Shown: positions 45,801 to 53,675, counted from the stretch's first letter. The stretch: DNA of 64,000 bases from Chloroflexota bacterium (GCA_026389845.1 JAPLHB010000109.1:95802-159801), one strand, 5' to 3'. Notes: generated by a model not told the origin, from the letters alone. Translations and numbers: made by a program.

Positions 45801-47078
45801 TTACCCCCGCCGCGCCAGCTCCGTCCGTTCGTAGGCGCGGATCGCGTCCATGAAACCTACTCCCACGGGCACGTCCTTCTCCAGGCAGAAGAAATCCCAC
45901 ACCGCGCCGAACGGCAGCCCCTTCAACTCCTCCAACAGCGCCAGGCGGGCCGTATAGTCGCCGGTTACGTCGAATTGACGCATCGGCTCGAACGGTTCCA
46001 GGAGCGCCAGCAGCAACGCCCGCTGCATGGCGCGCGCGCCGATCACCCACGCCGCGATTCGGTTGATGCTGGCGTCGAAGTAATCCAGCCCGATGTGCAC
46101 GCGGCCCAGGAATCCCCCGCGCACGATCTCCTGTGCGATGGCCTGCAGGTCATCCGTGAAGGTGACGACGTGATCGCTGTCCCAGCGGACCCCGCGGCTG
46201 ACGTGCAGCAGAATCTCATCCAGGTAGGTCATCACCGACGAAATCTTGTCCGAGATGGTCTCGGTGGGATGAAAATGGCCGCTGTCCAGACAGAGGAGCA
46301 TCTTGTGGGTGATCGCGTAGCCCAGGTAGAACTCGTGGGAGCCGACCGTGTAGCTCTCCGCGCCGAGGCCGAAGAGCTTGCCCTCGACCGCGTCGAGGTT
46401 GTAGGCTGGATCGAGTTTCTCGGCCAGGGTCGCATCCAGCGATTCCTTGAGCAGCCGCCGCGGGGTCGCGCGATCGGCCGGCGTGTCCTTGAACCCGTCG
46501 GGAATCCAGAGATTGGTGACACAGGGGGTTCCCAGCGCGCGGCCGAATGCTTCGCCGATCTTCCGGCAGGCGATCCCGTGCTCGATCCAAAACTTGCGCA
46601 CGCCCGTGTCATAGCTGGCCAGGGTGAAGCCGCTGGCGGCCAGCGGATGCGAAAAATAGCTCGGGTTGAAGTCCAGCCCGTGCCCGTTCTCCTTAGCCCA
46701 GGCGATCCAGCGGGAGAAGTGCTCGGGGCGCAGCTCATTGCGCGGGACCACCACGCCGCCGGTCTCCGCGTAGATGCTGTGCAGGTTGAGCCGGTGCGTG
46801 CCGGGGATCAGACTATAGGCCACATCCAGATCAGCGCGCAGCTCGTCGGCGGTGCGGGCCTTGCCGGGGTAATTGCCCGTAGCCGCGATGCCGCCGGTCA
46901 GCTCGCCGCCGGGGTTCTCGAAGCCGCCCACGTCATCGCCCTGCCAGCAGTGCAGGCTGATCGGAATGGGCGCTAATTTCGCCAGCGCCGCGTCGGTGTC
47001 TACGCTCAGCAGGGCATAGCGTTCTTTGGCAAGCGCGTAGGCGTCGCGGATCTGTTTTTCGGTGGGATGATGGTTCAC
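45801..47078 (-). CDS. rhaA: L-rhamnose isomerase, 425 aa
   Basis: This is the metal-dependent TIM-barrel enzyme converting L-rhamnose to L-rhamnulose. It starts with GTG at 47078 preceded by GGAGG and reads with the well-conserved family strings [66 protein letters not shown] and IWIPDG-like [26 protein letters not shown] and [20 protein letters not shown] follow. The length matches the family. The kinase and aldolase genes of the pathway are not next to it, so it is a lone catabolic gene here. A good promoter lies upstream on the same strand. Confidence 0.96.
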   Translation of the reverse strand: MNHHPTEKQIRDAYALAKERYALLSVDTDAALAKLAPIPISLHCWQGDDVGGFENPGGELTGGIAATGNYPGKARTADELRADLDVAYSLIPGTHRLNLHSIYAETGGVVVPRNELRPEHFSRWIAWAKENGHGLDFNPSYFSHPLAASGFTLASYDTGVRKFWIEHGIACRKIGEAFGRALGTPCVTNLWIPDGFKDTPADRATPRRLLKESLDATLAEKLDPAYNLDAVEGKLFGLGAESYTVGSHEFYLGYAITHKMLLCLDSGHFHPTETISDKISSVMTYLDEILLHVSRGVRWDSDHVVTFTDDLQAIAQEIVRGGFLGRVHIGLDYFDASINRIAAWVIGARAMQRALLLALLEPFEPMRQFDVTGDYTARLALLEELKGLPFGAVWDFFCLEKDVPVGVGFMDAIRAYERTELARRG

Positions 47079-47114
47079 GGTGTTACCTCCAGGGTTGCCG
47101 TCGAATACGCTACG

Positions 47115-47143
47115 ATTATAACCAGGCTGCGGGGAAGTACCAA
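47115..47143 (-). promoter_or_regulatory. Promoter of rhaA
   Basis: On the minus strand, TTGGTA (47143-47138), a 17-bp spacer and a perfect TATAAT (47120-47115). It lies between the repeat element and the rhaA start. Confidence 0.75.
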
Positions 47144-47161
47144 GAATGGATCATCGCAGTA

Positions 47162-47410
47162 CCGCAAAACTCGCTTTTGTCACCCCTTCGTTGCACTCAG
47201 GGCAAGCTCTGAGCGGGTCGGCCCCGTGAAGTGCGTCGCGGCGAGAATCCAGCGAAGAGCCTCGTCTCGGCAAGGAGAACTTGTTCCTTCACTGTGTTCA
47301 GGACAGGCTCTGAGCGCAGCGAACGGATTCTTCGCTGGTGTCACGCCGTAGCAAAAGTTCAGGGACGAACCCGCTCAGAATGACAGGCAACTGGTAGCGA
47401 GCTATTGCGG
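47162..47410. repeat. Large inverted-repeat element, copy 5 (with outer arms)
   Basis: The left outer arm CCGCAAAACTCGCT and right outer arm AGCGAGCTATTGCGG match the outer arms of copy 2. Inside are TGTCACCCC, CTGAGCGGGTCGGCC and a nested TTCACTGTGTTCAGGACAGG block, then ACCCGCTCAGAATGACAGG. It separates the GNAT gene's end from the rhaA promoter; no gene lies here. Confidence 0.9.
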
Positions 47411-47414
47411 ATCA

Positions 47415-47951
47415 TCACTCCGGCGTTTGCACCGTATCGCAAATGCCAACCACCGCGCTCCGTCTTTCCAGCAGAACCACATCGCGCCACTGACCTTTGC
47501 GTTGGCCGATCGTCATCTGGCCCAGCTTCTCGCGGAATCCCACCTCGCGGAATCCGTGCTCGAGGTGCAGACGCAAGCTGGCCCGGTTTTCGGGAAAGAT
47601 CCCTGCCTGCAAGGTCCAAATCCCCAGGGTTTCGGATCTATCTATCAACGCCTGGAGCAGACAGGACCCGATGCCTCTGCCCTGGGCGTTTTGACTGACG
47701 TAAATGCTGACTTCGGCCACGCCCCGGTAAACCCAGCGGCTCGACGTCAGGCTCAAGGCCGCCCATCCCAGGATGACGTCGTCTTCACGCGCCACCAGGC
47801 TGCTCGCATTGATCTTCCCTGTGCACCATTCATCCCACGAACCCGGAGGTTCCGTCGCAAAGGTGGCATTTCCGGCGCCGATGCCCTCCCGGTAGATGGC
47901 AGACACGGCCGGCCAATCGACTTCCATCATGTCGCTGATGCTTATCGCCAT
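47415..47951 (-). CDS. GNAT acetyltransferase (phosphinothricin acetyltransferase-like), 178 aa
   Basis: This is a GCN5-related N-acetyltransferase that uses acetyl-CoA. The ATG at 47951 overlaps the stop of the FeoC-like gene by ten bases, and the earlier in-frame sequence lies over that gene, so it was rejected. Family strings are MEVDWPAVSAIYREGIGAGN, FATEPPGSWDEW, the acetyl-CoA loop QNAQGRGIGSCLLQALID, and LQAGIFPENRASLRLHLEHGF. These match the PAT/bar subfamily, which acetylates small amines. It is placed last in the feoB operon; a link to iron is not evident. The substrate is unknown. Confidence 0.88.
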   Translation of the reverse strand: MAISISDMMEVDWPAVSAIYREGIGAGNATFATEPPGSWDEWCTGKINASSLVAREDDVILGWAALSLTSSRWVYRGVAEVSIYVSQNAQGRGIGSCLLQALIDRSETLGIWTLQAGIFPENRASLRLHLEHGFREVGFREKLGQMTIGQRKGQWRDVVLLERRSAVVGICDTVQTPE

Positions 47952-48229
47952 GCGCCGATGTTCTCCGCGGCCCGCCGGCCTTTGGCCGTCAACGCCAGCA
48001 TAGGTATGACCGCTGCTGGCGACCCGGGCGCGGCGCACGTGCTCGCCAGCCCGCACCCATCGCACCCGGTCGCGCACCCCGTATCCAATGGCGCCAGATA
48101 CCCGCGCCGGGCCAGATCGTCGGCCATCGCCGCCACCAGTTCCGGCCCCACCCCCAGCCGCCGTGCGATCTCCGCGGTCGAGTGGACGCCGCCTTCGGCC
48201 AGCAAGCGCAACAGTTCATTTAGCAGCAT
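47942..48229 (-). CDS. FeoC-like winged-helix regulator with Cys cluster, 95 aa
   Basis: This is a small helix-turn-helix protein encoded right after feoB on the same strand. After a helical start (MLLNELLRLLAEGG), the HTH region reads STAEIARRLGVGPELVAAMADDLARRG. It ends with CATGCDGCGLASTC, a four-Cys cluster resembling FeoC iron-sulfur ligands. The ATG at 48229 follows GAGGGCGGAA; earlier in-frame codons run through a dispersed repeat (48243-48352) and were rejected. A role in regulating or protecting FeoB is inferred. Confidence 0.78.
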   Translation of the reverse strand: MLLNELLRLLAEGGVHSTAEIARRLGVGPELVAAMADDLARRGYLAPLDTGCATGCDGCGLASTCAAPGSPAAVIPMLALTAKGRRAAENIGAWR

Positions 48230-48242
48230 TTCCGCCCTCTCA

Positions 48243-48352
48243 AATGGCCGCATTCCTTCGGCCGCGCTCAAGACAGGCTCTTCGACTGCACTCCGCATCC
48301 TTCGACTACGTCCGGCACGCTGCGCAGGACGCCGGACTCCGCCCAGGATGCT
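48243..48352. repeat. Repeat block GGCCGCATTCCTTCG ... CGCCCAGGATG
   Basis: It carries the same words as the other intergenic elements (CCTTCGAC, CGCTCAAGACAGGCTC, CAGGATG) and inner GTCCGGC/GCCGGAC arms. It fills the gap between feoB and the FeoC-like gene and adds an unlikely N-terminal extension to the latter if translated. Confidence 0.7.
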
Positions 48353-48411
48353 CGAGTTGTCTCGCAAGTCAGTTCCCTCAAGTTCCCCCGAGTTCCCTCA
48401 GTCCCCCCAGT

Positions 48412-50472
48412 CTACCACCCAACCAATCTCCCCACCTGATACACCGCCACCCCGGCCCCAAACGACAGCCCCAGCAGCATCACCAGGCTCGCCGCCATCC
48501 ACCGCCACGATCCCGTCTCCTGCTTGATCGTCGCAGTCGTCGCCAGGCAAGGGATGAAGAGCAGTTGGAAGATCAGCAGCGCCAGCCGGGCCGCCGGCGT
48601 CAGGGCCGCGGCGACCATGGCAGCTAGGCCGATGCGCGCCTCGCCCGTGCCGAAGAGGATGCCGAGCGTGGCGATGGTGTTCTCCTTGGCGAAGAAGCTG
48701 GTGAGCAGCGCCACGATCACCCGCCAGTCGCCCAGCCCCATCAGCCGGCCGGCCGGCTCCAGCAGGCGACCGATGAACGCCAGGATGCTCCGGTTCACAT
48801 CGCCACTGGGCAGGCTCGAAAGCGCCCAGACGACCATCGAGGCGATCAGGATCAGCGAGCCGGCCTTGCGCACGAAGCTGACCGTATTGTTCCAGACGTA
48901 CAGTCCCACCGTGCGGCCGTTGGGCACGTGGTAGAGCGGCAACTCCATGATGAACGCCGTGTGCTCGCCGTGGAACGCCAGTTTGTTGACCGCGATCCCC
49001 GCGATCGCCAGCACCAGCAGGTTGGCCGCGATCAGCGCCCACGAGACCAGCGCGGCCTGGCTCCCGAAGAAGGCCGGCGCGAGGAATGCGATCACCGCCA
49101 GCCGTGCGGTGCACGGCACCAACGGGGCCAGCAGGATCGTCAGCAGCCGGGCGCGGCGGTCTTCGATGATGCGCGAGCCGAGCACCGCCGGCACGTTGCA
49201 CCCGAAGCCGAGAAAGAGCGGCATGAACGACTTGCCATGCAGCCCCATCAGGTGCATAAAGCGATCCATCACGTACGCGCCGCGTGCCAGATAGCCCACG
49301 TCCTCCAGCGCGCCCAGCACCGCGAAAAAGATCACCAGGATCGGCAGGAAGGTGAAGACCGTGCCCACGCCGTGGATCAGCCCGTCGGAGACCAGCCCGA
49401 AGAGCCAGGCTGGCGCCCAGGAAAGCACGGCTGCAGCCACGGCATCCAACGCGCCGAGCACCTGTGCGGCCAGCCAACTCGCGATGGGCGTCGCCACCGC
49501 GAAAGTCAGCCAGAACGCCAGTCCCAGGATGCCCAGGAGCAGCGCCAGCCCCGCCAGCGGGTGCGTGGCGATCCGGTCGAGCCGTTCGGTCACAGAGACC
49601 GCGCCGGCCTTGGGTCGTGTGACTGCCGCGCGCATCATGCGGCCGATCCACTCATAGCGTCCGCCCGCAATGTCCAGGTAGGCGTCCTCGTGTTGCATCA
49701 GCAGCGTGTGGATGCGCGTCCAGATCACTTCGGGCAGGGTCGCCTTGACCAGCGCCGTGATTTCCGCGTCGCCTTCAAGCAGTTTCAGGGCGACCCAGTC
49801 GAGGGGATATGCCGCCAAGTGCCAGGCGCCTTCGGAAGTGCCTGGCACTTCGAGCAGCGCGCGAATCGCGGCCAGCACCGGCTCGTGATCGGGACGGATG
49901 GTGGGGCGTACGGGCGAATAGCGGGCAGGGTCAAGCGCCACCGCAACCGCGGCATCGGCCAGCTCGGCCACGCCATGATTCCTGGTCGCCACAATCGGGA
50001 TCACCGGCACGCCCAGCGCGGCCGCCAGCACGTGCGGCTCGACGCGGATGCCGTGCTGCTCGGCCACGTCGGTCATGTTCAGGCCGAGCACCAGTGGCAA
50101 CGGTAGCAACAGCAGCTCGGCCACCAGGTAGAGATTGCGCTCCAGAGCCGCCGCGTTGACCACCGCGATCACCGCGTCGGGCCGTTCGTGGATCAGGTAG
50201 TCGCGGGCGATGCGTTCTTCCTCAGAGTTGGCCGTCAGGCTGTAGGCGCCGGGCAGATCCACCAGGTTCAGCGTCGTGCCGTCGCCGCGGCGGAACGTAC
50301 CCGTCTTCTGCTCCACCGTCTTGCCGGGCCAGTTGCCCACGTGCTGGCTGAGACCGGTGAGCATGTTGAAGACGGTGGACTTCCCCACGTTCGGCTGACC
50401 GACGAGCGCGATGGTGAGATTGGATGGGTCTTTGGCCTGAGCGGCGTCGCTGGGAGTATCACAGTGAGTCAT
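48412..50472 (-). CDS. feoB: Ferrous iron transporter FeoB, 686 aa
   Basis: This is the inner-membrane Fe(II) permease with an N-terminal GTPase. G motifs are G1 GQPNVGKST, G3 DLPGAYSL and G4 NMTD. The membrane part has the two Gate-type halves with FTFLPILVIFFAVLGALEDV, GCNVPAVLGSRIIE and the later SFFAKENTIATLG. The ATG at 50472 gives MTHCDTPSDAAQAK. A palindrome (49817-49850) is inserted in frame near residues 208-219 in the helical spacer after the GTPase (EVPGTSEGAWHLAAYPL). Its partner feoA lies 1 kb away beyond an opposite-strand gene, and a FeoC-like gene follows downstream. Confidence 0.95.
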   Translation of the reverse strand: MTHCDTPSDAAQAKDPSNLTIALVGQPNVGKSTVFNMLTGLSQHVGNWPGKTVEQKTGTFRRGDGTTLNLVDLPGAYSLTANSEEERIARDYLIHERPDAVIAVVNAAALERNLYLVAELLLLPLPLVLGLNMTDVAEQHGIRVEPHVLAAALGVPVIPIVATRNHGVAELADAAVAVALDPARYSPVRPTIRPDHEPVLAAIRALLEVPGTSEGAWHLAAYPLDWVALKLLEGDAEITALVKATLPEVIWTRIHTLLMQHEDAYLDIAGGRYEWIGRMMRAAVTRPKAGAVSVTERLDRIATHPLAGLALLLGILGLAFWLTFAVATPIASWLAAQVLGALDAVAAAVLSWAPAWLFGLVSDGLIHGVGTVFTFLPILVIFFAVLGALEDVGYLARGAYVMDRFMHLMGLHGKSFMPLFLGFGCNVPAVLGSRIIEDRRARLLTILLAPLVPCTARLAVIAFLAPAFFGSQAALVSWALIAANLLVLAIAGIAVNKLAFHGEHTAFIMELPLYHVPNGRTVGLYVWNNTVSFVRKAGSLILIASMVVWALSSLPSGDVNRSILAFIGRLLEPAGRLMGLGDWRVIVALLTSFFAKENTIATLGILFGTGEARIGLAAMVAAALTPAARLALLIFQLLFIPCLATTATIKQETGSWRWMAASLVMLLGLSFGAGVAVYQVGRLVGW
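49817..49850. repeat. AAGTGCCAGGC palindrome inserted in frame in feoB
   Basis: AAGTGCCAGGC (49817-49827) pairs with GCCTGGCACTT (49840-49850) around a TTCGG centre. It is nearly identical to the intergenic palindromes at 11507 and 58877. The feoB frame passes through it. Confidence 0.88.
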
Positions 50473-50521
50473 AGGGCATGATCCGTGTTGCGTGTTGCGT
50501 GTCACGTAGTCCGTTGGTCAG

Positions 50522-50550
50522 TTGCGCGGTTGGCGGGTTGGTGGTATACT
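50522..50550 (+). promoter_or_regulatory. Promoter of the DUF1444 gene
   Basis: TTGCGC (50522-50527), a 17-bp spacer and TATACT (50545-50550). Just upstream, 50480-50508 is a GTGTTGCGT array. The start codon follows after an AT-rich leader without an obvious ribosome binding site. Confidence 0.65.
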
Positions 50551-50586
50551 TTCTCCAGATCCAATACTAAATATCCGAATATCATT

Positions 50587-51402
50587 ATGACCTCACCCCT
50601 CGATCTGGAATCCTTCGCCGCCCACGTAGAGGCGGCCACACGTACCGCCGGCTTTGCAGTCGAAAAACGCGAAGGGGCCGTGCTGACCGTCGTTTTGCAC
50701 GGCCGGCCGATGCGCTGCGATCTGCGCCAGATGATCTATGGGACCTACAGGAAATCCCCGAACCGTCTGGAGGACATCGTCCAGGCGCACCTGGCTGCGC
50801 TGCGCCAGGTGCCGCCGCCCCCGCCGCAGTTGACCGAACAGCAGGCTGCCGAGGCGTTGCTGCCCCTCCTCCAACAGGCCCGCTGGCTCGATCTGGCTCA
50901 GTTGCAGAATGGCACGCCGCTGGTGCACCGGCCTTTGACCGGCGGGCTGGTCGTCACCTACGTCTTCGATCTCCCCGACAGTCGCGCCTACATCAATGCG
51001 ACCATGATGGAAAAGATGTCGATCCCGCCGGTCATCACGCCCGACACGATCTATGCCTACGCGCTGGAAAACCTGCGGAAGCGCACGTCCAGCCGGGACT
51101 ACAAAACGCTTGGCATCCACGACGGGACGGTGGTCGTGTGCGAAACCAAAGACGGCTACGCGGCCACGCGCGTTCTGCTGCCGGAATTGATGGAGTTGTG
51201 GGCGGGGCGCATCCCCGGCCGGATGCTGCTCGGCATCCCCAACCGCGATTTTCTGATCGCTTTCAGCGACCGTAACCCCGACCAGGTCGCCGCCATGGCG
51301 CAACAAGTGCGTCGCGACGCCACCAAACGCGACCACCCCTTAAGCGCCAGCCTGCTCACCTGGAAGGACGGCCGGATCAGCGAGTATCGCCCGCGGTTTT
51401 GA
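50587..51402 (+). CDS. DUF1444 (YtpQ-like) family protein, 271 aa
   Basis: This is a soluble protein of unknown function. Strings such as MTSPLDLESFAAHVEAATRT, TGGLVVTYVFDLPDSRAYIN and GIHDGTVVVCETKDGYAA fit the DUF1444/YtpQ family of Bacillus and others. No catalytic motif, signal or membrane segment is visible. The ATG at 50587 was chosen because upstream codons translate an array and promoter. It is transcribed against feoB and feoA, lying between them, so it splits what is usually one feo operon. The family match is from memory and moderate. Confidence 0.75.
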   Translation: MTSPLDLESFAAHVEAATRTAGFAVEKREGAVLTVVLHGRPMRCDLRQMIYGTYRKSPNRLEDIVQAHLAALRQVPPPPPQLTEQQAAEALLPLLQQARWLDLAQLQNGTPLVHRPLTGGLVVTYVFDLPDSRAYINATMMEKMSIPPVITPDTIYAYALENLRKRTSSRDYKTLGIHDGTVVVCETKDGYAATRVLLPELMELWAGRIPGRMLLGIPNRDFLIAFSDRNPDQVAAMAQQVRRDATKRDHPLSASLLTWKDGRISEYRPRF

Positions 51403-51528
51403 TTGCAGATTGCAGATTGCGGATTGCGGATTGCGGATTGCGGATTTACGACTCGTTCATTCGTTCATTCGTTCATTCGTTCATTTGCTGATTCGCTGAT
51501 TTGCTGATCCGCTGATTCGCTGATTCGT
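51403..51528. repeat. Four successive tandem arrays (GATTGCGG, TTCATTCG, TGATTCGC types)
   Basis: GCAGATTGCGGATTGCGG units are followed by CGTTCATT units (four) and then GCTGATTCGCTGATTTGCTG units. They fill the convergent gap between the DUF1444 gene and feoA. The period is 7-10 bases and there are no spacers. Confidence 0.88.
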
Positions 51529-51792
51529 CTATTCGCCTTCACCCATCGTTCTGACCACCACGTTTGTCGCTTCCGTCCGCCCCAGCGCGACCAGCGTTCC
51601 GCGCAACGCGACCAACATCGGGCCGTGACCATAATTCTGCACCACGGTGATCGCCGCGCCCGCGGTGAAGCCCAAATTGGCGACCCGGCTGCAAAAATCG
51701 CGGCCGCCGTTCAGCGAGTGTACGACGCCCTGCCCCCCAACCGGCAGGACGCTCAATGGTCTCGGTGTATTAGCGCCCTCAGTCATGCTCAT
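51529..51792 (-). CDS. feoA: Ferrous iron transport protein FeoA, 87 aa
   Basis: This is a small SH3-like cytoplasmic protein that supports FeoB. After a short lead it reads RPLSVLPVGGQGVVHSL, FCSRVANLGFTAGAAITVVQ, GPMLVALRGTLVALGRTEA, the FeoA core (Leu-Gly-x-x-pG pattern). Start codons at 51792 and 51786 are both possible, with AAGGA upstream of either. Its start overlaps the end of the fur-like gene by 14 bases, so they are transcribed together and FeoA is likely under that regulator. feoB is on the same strand but beyond the DUF1444 gene. Confidence 0.88.
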   Translation of the reverse strand: MSMTEGANTPRPLSVLPVGGQGVVHSLNGGRDFCSRVANLGFTAGAAITVVQNYGHGPMLVALRGTLVALGRTEATNVVVRTMGEGE

Positions 51793-52309
51793 CCTTGCTT
51801 CCTTGATACCGGAAGCCACCCAGCTTCCAGCTTCCAGCTTCTAGCTTCCAGCTTCCAGCTTCCAGCTTCCAGCTTCCGTATTCCCCGCACACTCCGTACA
51901 GCGTCAACGCCGCCCGTTCCACCCGGCCGCCGTGCTGCCCGGCAAACTCGGCCTTGATCTCCTCGATCCGCGGGGACTCGAACTTGATCACCCGGCCGCA
52001 GCCGGTGCAGACGAAGTGATGGTGCTCGATCGGCGTCACAGGATCGAATCGCTCGCTGTGCTCGCCGTCCGGCCCCGCGTCCAGGTGACAATGGCTCACC
52101 AGCCCGGCATTCTCCAGCCAGGCCAGCGTGCGGTAGACGGTAGACGGATTCAGCGTCGCGTCGCGCTCGCGCACCAGGGCGTAGACTTCCTCGGCGGTCG
52201 GGTGGCCGGCCAGGGTCTCCAGCGTCTCCAGGATCAGCCGCCGTTGGGCGGTCATCCGGCCGCCGGCGGTACGGAGCGCCGCGGCCGCTTCGCTGACCAA
52301 CGCGCACAT
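51779..52309 (-). CDS. Fur-family metalloregulator with array-derived C-terminus, 176 aa
   Basis: This is a winged-helix metal-sensing repressor of the Fur family. The DNA-binding part is RRLILETLETLAGHPTAEEV with LNPSTVYRTLAWLENAGLV. The metal region has PIEHHHFVCTGCG, with the first CxxC of the zinc site. The usual closing YGxCxxC reads YGVCGEYGSW: the last Cys is missing because a period-7 array takes over at that point and adds about 35 residues (WKLEAGS units). Operon position before feoA suggests iron sensing; peroxide or zinc sensing cannot be excluded. A perfect 7-1-7 dyad lies 14 bases upstream of its ATG. Confidence 0.9.
   Translation of the reverse strand: MCALVSEAAAALRTAGGRMTAQRRLILETLETLAGHPTAEEVYALVRERDATLNPSTVYRTLAWLENAGLVSHCHLDAGPDGEHSERFDPVTPIEHHHFVCTGCGRVIKFESPRIEEIKAEFAGQHGGRVERAALTLYGVCGEYGSWKLEAGSWKLEAGSWKLGGFRYQGSKDEHD
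51821..51877. repeat. CAGCTTC tandem array forming the end of the Fur-family gene
   Basis: About eight GCTTCCA/GCTTCTA units of period 7 lie inside the reading frame. On the minus strand they encode repeated WKLEAGS. The array starts directly after the codons for GVCGEY. Confidence 0.92.
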
Positions 52310-52322
52310 TTATGCCTCTTAT

Positions 52323-52337
52323 TGCAAGTGACTTGCA
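52323..52337. promoter_or_regulatory. 7-1-7 inverted repeat operator upstream of the Fur-family gene
   Basis: TGCAAGT-G-ACTTGCA is perfect. Its 7-1-7 form is that of Fur-family boxes. A TATACT on the minus strand (near 52342-52347) would start transcription within it, so occupancy would block the gene. Autoregulation is inferred. Confidence 0.72.
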
Positions 52338-52391
52338 GTAAGTATACTTCACCGCAGGCAGGGCGTCTATGACATTCGTCACATGAGGGAG

Positions 52392-52427
52392 CAGACCTGA
52401 CAGGTTTCCGAAAACCTGTCAGGTCTG
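52392..52427. repeat. CAGACCTGACAGGTTT palindrome
   Basis: The 16-base arms 52392-52407 and 52412-52427 are perfect inverted repeats around CCGA. Sister copies are at 53294-53325 and, shortened, at 53676-53694. Confidence 0.9.
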
Positions 52428-52431
52428 GCGC

Positions 52432-52460
52432 TTGCCGGGCCATGCGTCCTGTGGTATAAC
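52432..52460 (+). promoter_or_regulatory. Promoter upstream of the restriction-gene remnant
   Basis: TTGCCG (52432-52437), a 17-bp spacer and TATAAC (52455-52460), 45 bases before the GTG of the HsdR fragment. Confidence 0.6.
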
Positions 52461-52504
52461 ACAAGTATTCCAATCCACTGGCGTTGCCGCCAGGAGCGTA
52501 GATC

Positions 52505-52922
52505 GTGCCGCCTCGCACTGAAACCAGAACCCGCAAAGAATTGATTGACCCCGCGCTCAAGCGCGCCGGGTGGAGCGTAGATGACCCGAATCAGGTGGGG
52601 CTGGAGATCCCTGTGGACGGGTTCGATCCGGCAGCCTGGCAGGCGTTGCAGGCCGAGCTGCGCCGGGTTAGCGGGGGACAAGCGTCCTACCAGGCGCCCC
52701 TGCCGGCTGGCATCAGCGACTACGCACTCTACCGGCCCAACGGCGAGATCATCGGCGTGGTGGAGGCCAAGCGCACGAGCACCGATCCCCGAGCTTCAAC
52801 AACGATTTATTGAGATCAACGACCAATACGAGCGCCTCCGCACCCAACAGCGCGAGGCCGCGCGCCAGGCGGAGCAGTTGTTCGGCGCGCTGCTGGGCCG
52901 GGCGTTTCGGGGGGAATTGTGA
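52505..52922 (+). pseudogene. Type I restriction scar: HsdR N-terminus joined to HsdS C-terminus
   Basis: GTG at 52505 reads MPPRTETRTRKELIDPALKR, then AGWSVDDPNQVGLEIPVDGF and ISDYALYRPNGEIIGVVEAK, the start of a type I restriction endonuclease subunit R (nuclease-domain Lys in VVEAKR). Near 52790 the frame changes, and the other frame reads LQQRFIEINDQYERLRTQQR and AEQLFGALLGRAFRGEL to TGA at 52920-52922, the typical C-terminus of the specificity subunit HsdS. A deletion has evidently removed the middle of hsdR and all of hsdM and most of hsdS, keeping the ancestral promoter. Family matches are from motif memory. Confidence 0.78.
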
Positions 52923-53056
52923 GGGTTTGGACCACGGAGGCACGAAACGAGCGAAGAACGCGACCCCACAAACTGCACGCGGGGCAGGTGAGCGCGAAGA
53001 TGCGAAGCAGCACGGGCCGAGTCGCGGGCCTGCTGAGCCGTGTAAGAAGGCCAAAA

Positions 53057-53290
53057 ATGATCATAGACATTGACGAACAGATCCGATTCCAGGTCTCCTT
53101 CGACCCAGCCGATCGCGAGACCGGCTTCGAGGACGACATCCGCTTCAGCATCGTCGAGACGGGGTCGGCGGAGCTGCGTCTGTTCGGCGCAGATGAAACC
53201 AGTATCCTGCTAACGCCAACGCAGGCCGAGCAGTTGGCCGCGGCGCTGCTGGAAGCTGCGAGGTTGAGCCGGGCCACACCGCTGGCCTAA
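53057..53290 (+). CDS. Small acidic protein of unknown function, 77 aa
   Basis: The ATG at 53057 has AAGAAGG six bases upstream and gives MIIDIDEQIRFQVSFDPADR, then ETGFEDDIRFSIVETGSAEL and a helix-rich end TPTQAEQLAAALLEAARLSR. I do not recognise the family. The pattern of a small beta-rich part followed by one amphipathic helix is seen in accessory proteins near mobile or defence genes. It lies just behind the restriction scar and is closed by a palindrome right after the stop. The 130 bases before it (52923-53056) hold only repeat-like CCACGGAGGCACGAA text. Confidence 0.6.
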   Translation: MIIDIDEQIRFQVSFDPADRETGFEDDIRFSIVETGSAELRLFGADETSILLTPTQAEQLAAALLEAARLSRATPLA

Positions 53291-53293
53291 CGA

Positions 53294-53325
53294 GACCTGA
53301 CAGGTTTTCGGAAACCTGTCAGGTC
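53294..53325. repeat. GACCTGACAGGTTT palindrome
   Basis: GACCTGACAGGTTT and AAACCTGTCAGGTC (53294-53307 and 53312-53325) pair around TCGG. It begins four bases after the stop of the 77-residue gene and could terminate it. Confidence 0.88.
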
Positions 53326-53345
53326 GATCGAGAAACGAGGAAAAT

Positions 53346-53672
53346 ATGGCTACCAAAACCATTCCAGACGAGATCAAGCAGCAGGCCGACGCCATCGTCG
53401 CCAACTTCAATAAGACGGTGATCCAGGACCCGGAAAACTTCTACGTGACTCGTTACCGGGGGCAGCACCTGTACCTGGATCGGTACGACTACGGCCTGCT
53501 CGGCCACGTCTGCCGGTTGAAGTTTAACACCGGCCTGGCTGACTGGGACTTCGCCATCTACAAGTACAGCGATGAACGCTACGACGCGGAGGACTGGTTC
53601 TTCCCCGGCGGCGAGATGGTGGACGGCACCATCGAGGGGGCAATGCGCGCCGGGTTGGAGGCTTATCCGTGA
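53346..53672 (+). CDS. Aromatic-rich orphan protein A, 108 aa
   Basis: The ATG at 53346 follows GAGGAAAAT. The protein has a helical start (TIPDEIKQQADAIVANFNKT) and an aromatic, beta-rich remainder with YRGQHLYLDRYDYGLLGHVC and WDFAIYKYSDERYDAEDWFF. It ends with an amphipathic helix EGAMRAGLEAYP. No signal or membrane segment is seen, and I do not recognise a family. Its shape resembles the protein encoded by the next gene, so they may be ancient paralogues. The context is accessory genes between a restriction scar and toxin-antitoxin genes. Confidence 0.65.
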   Translation: MATKTIPDEIKQQADAIVANFNKTVIQDPENFYVTRYRGQHLYLDRYDYGLLGHVCRLKFNTGLADWDFAIYKYSDERYDAEDWFFPGGEMVDGTIEGAMRAGLEAYP

Positions 53673-53675
53673 TCA

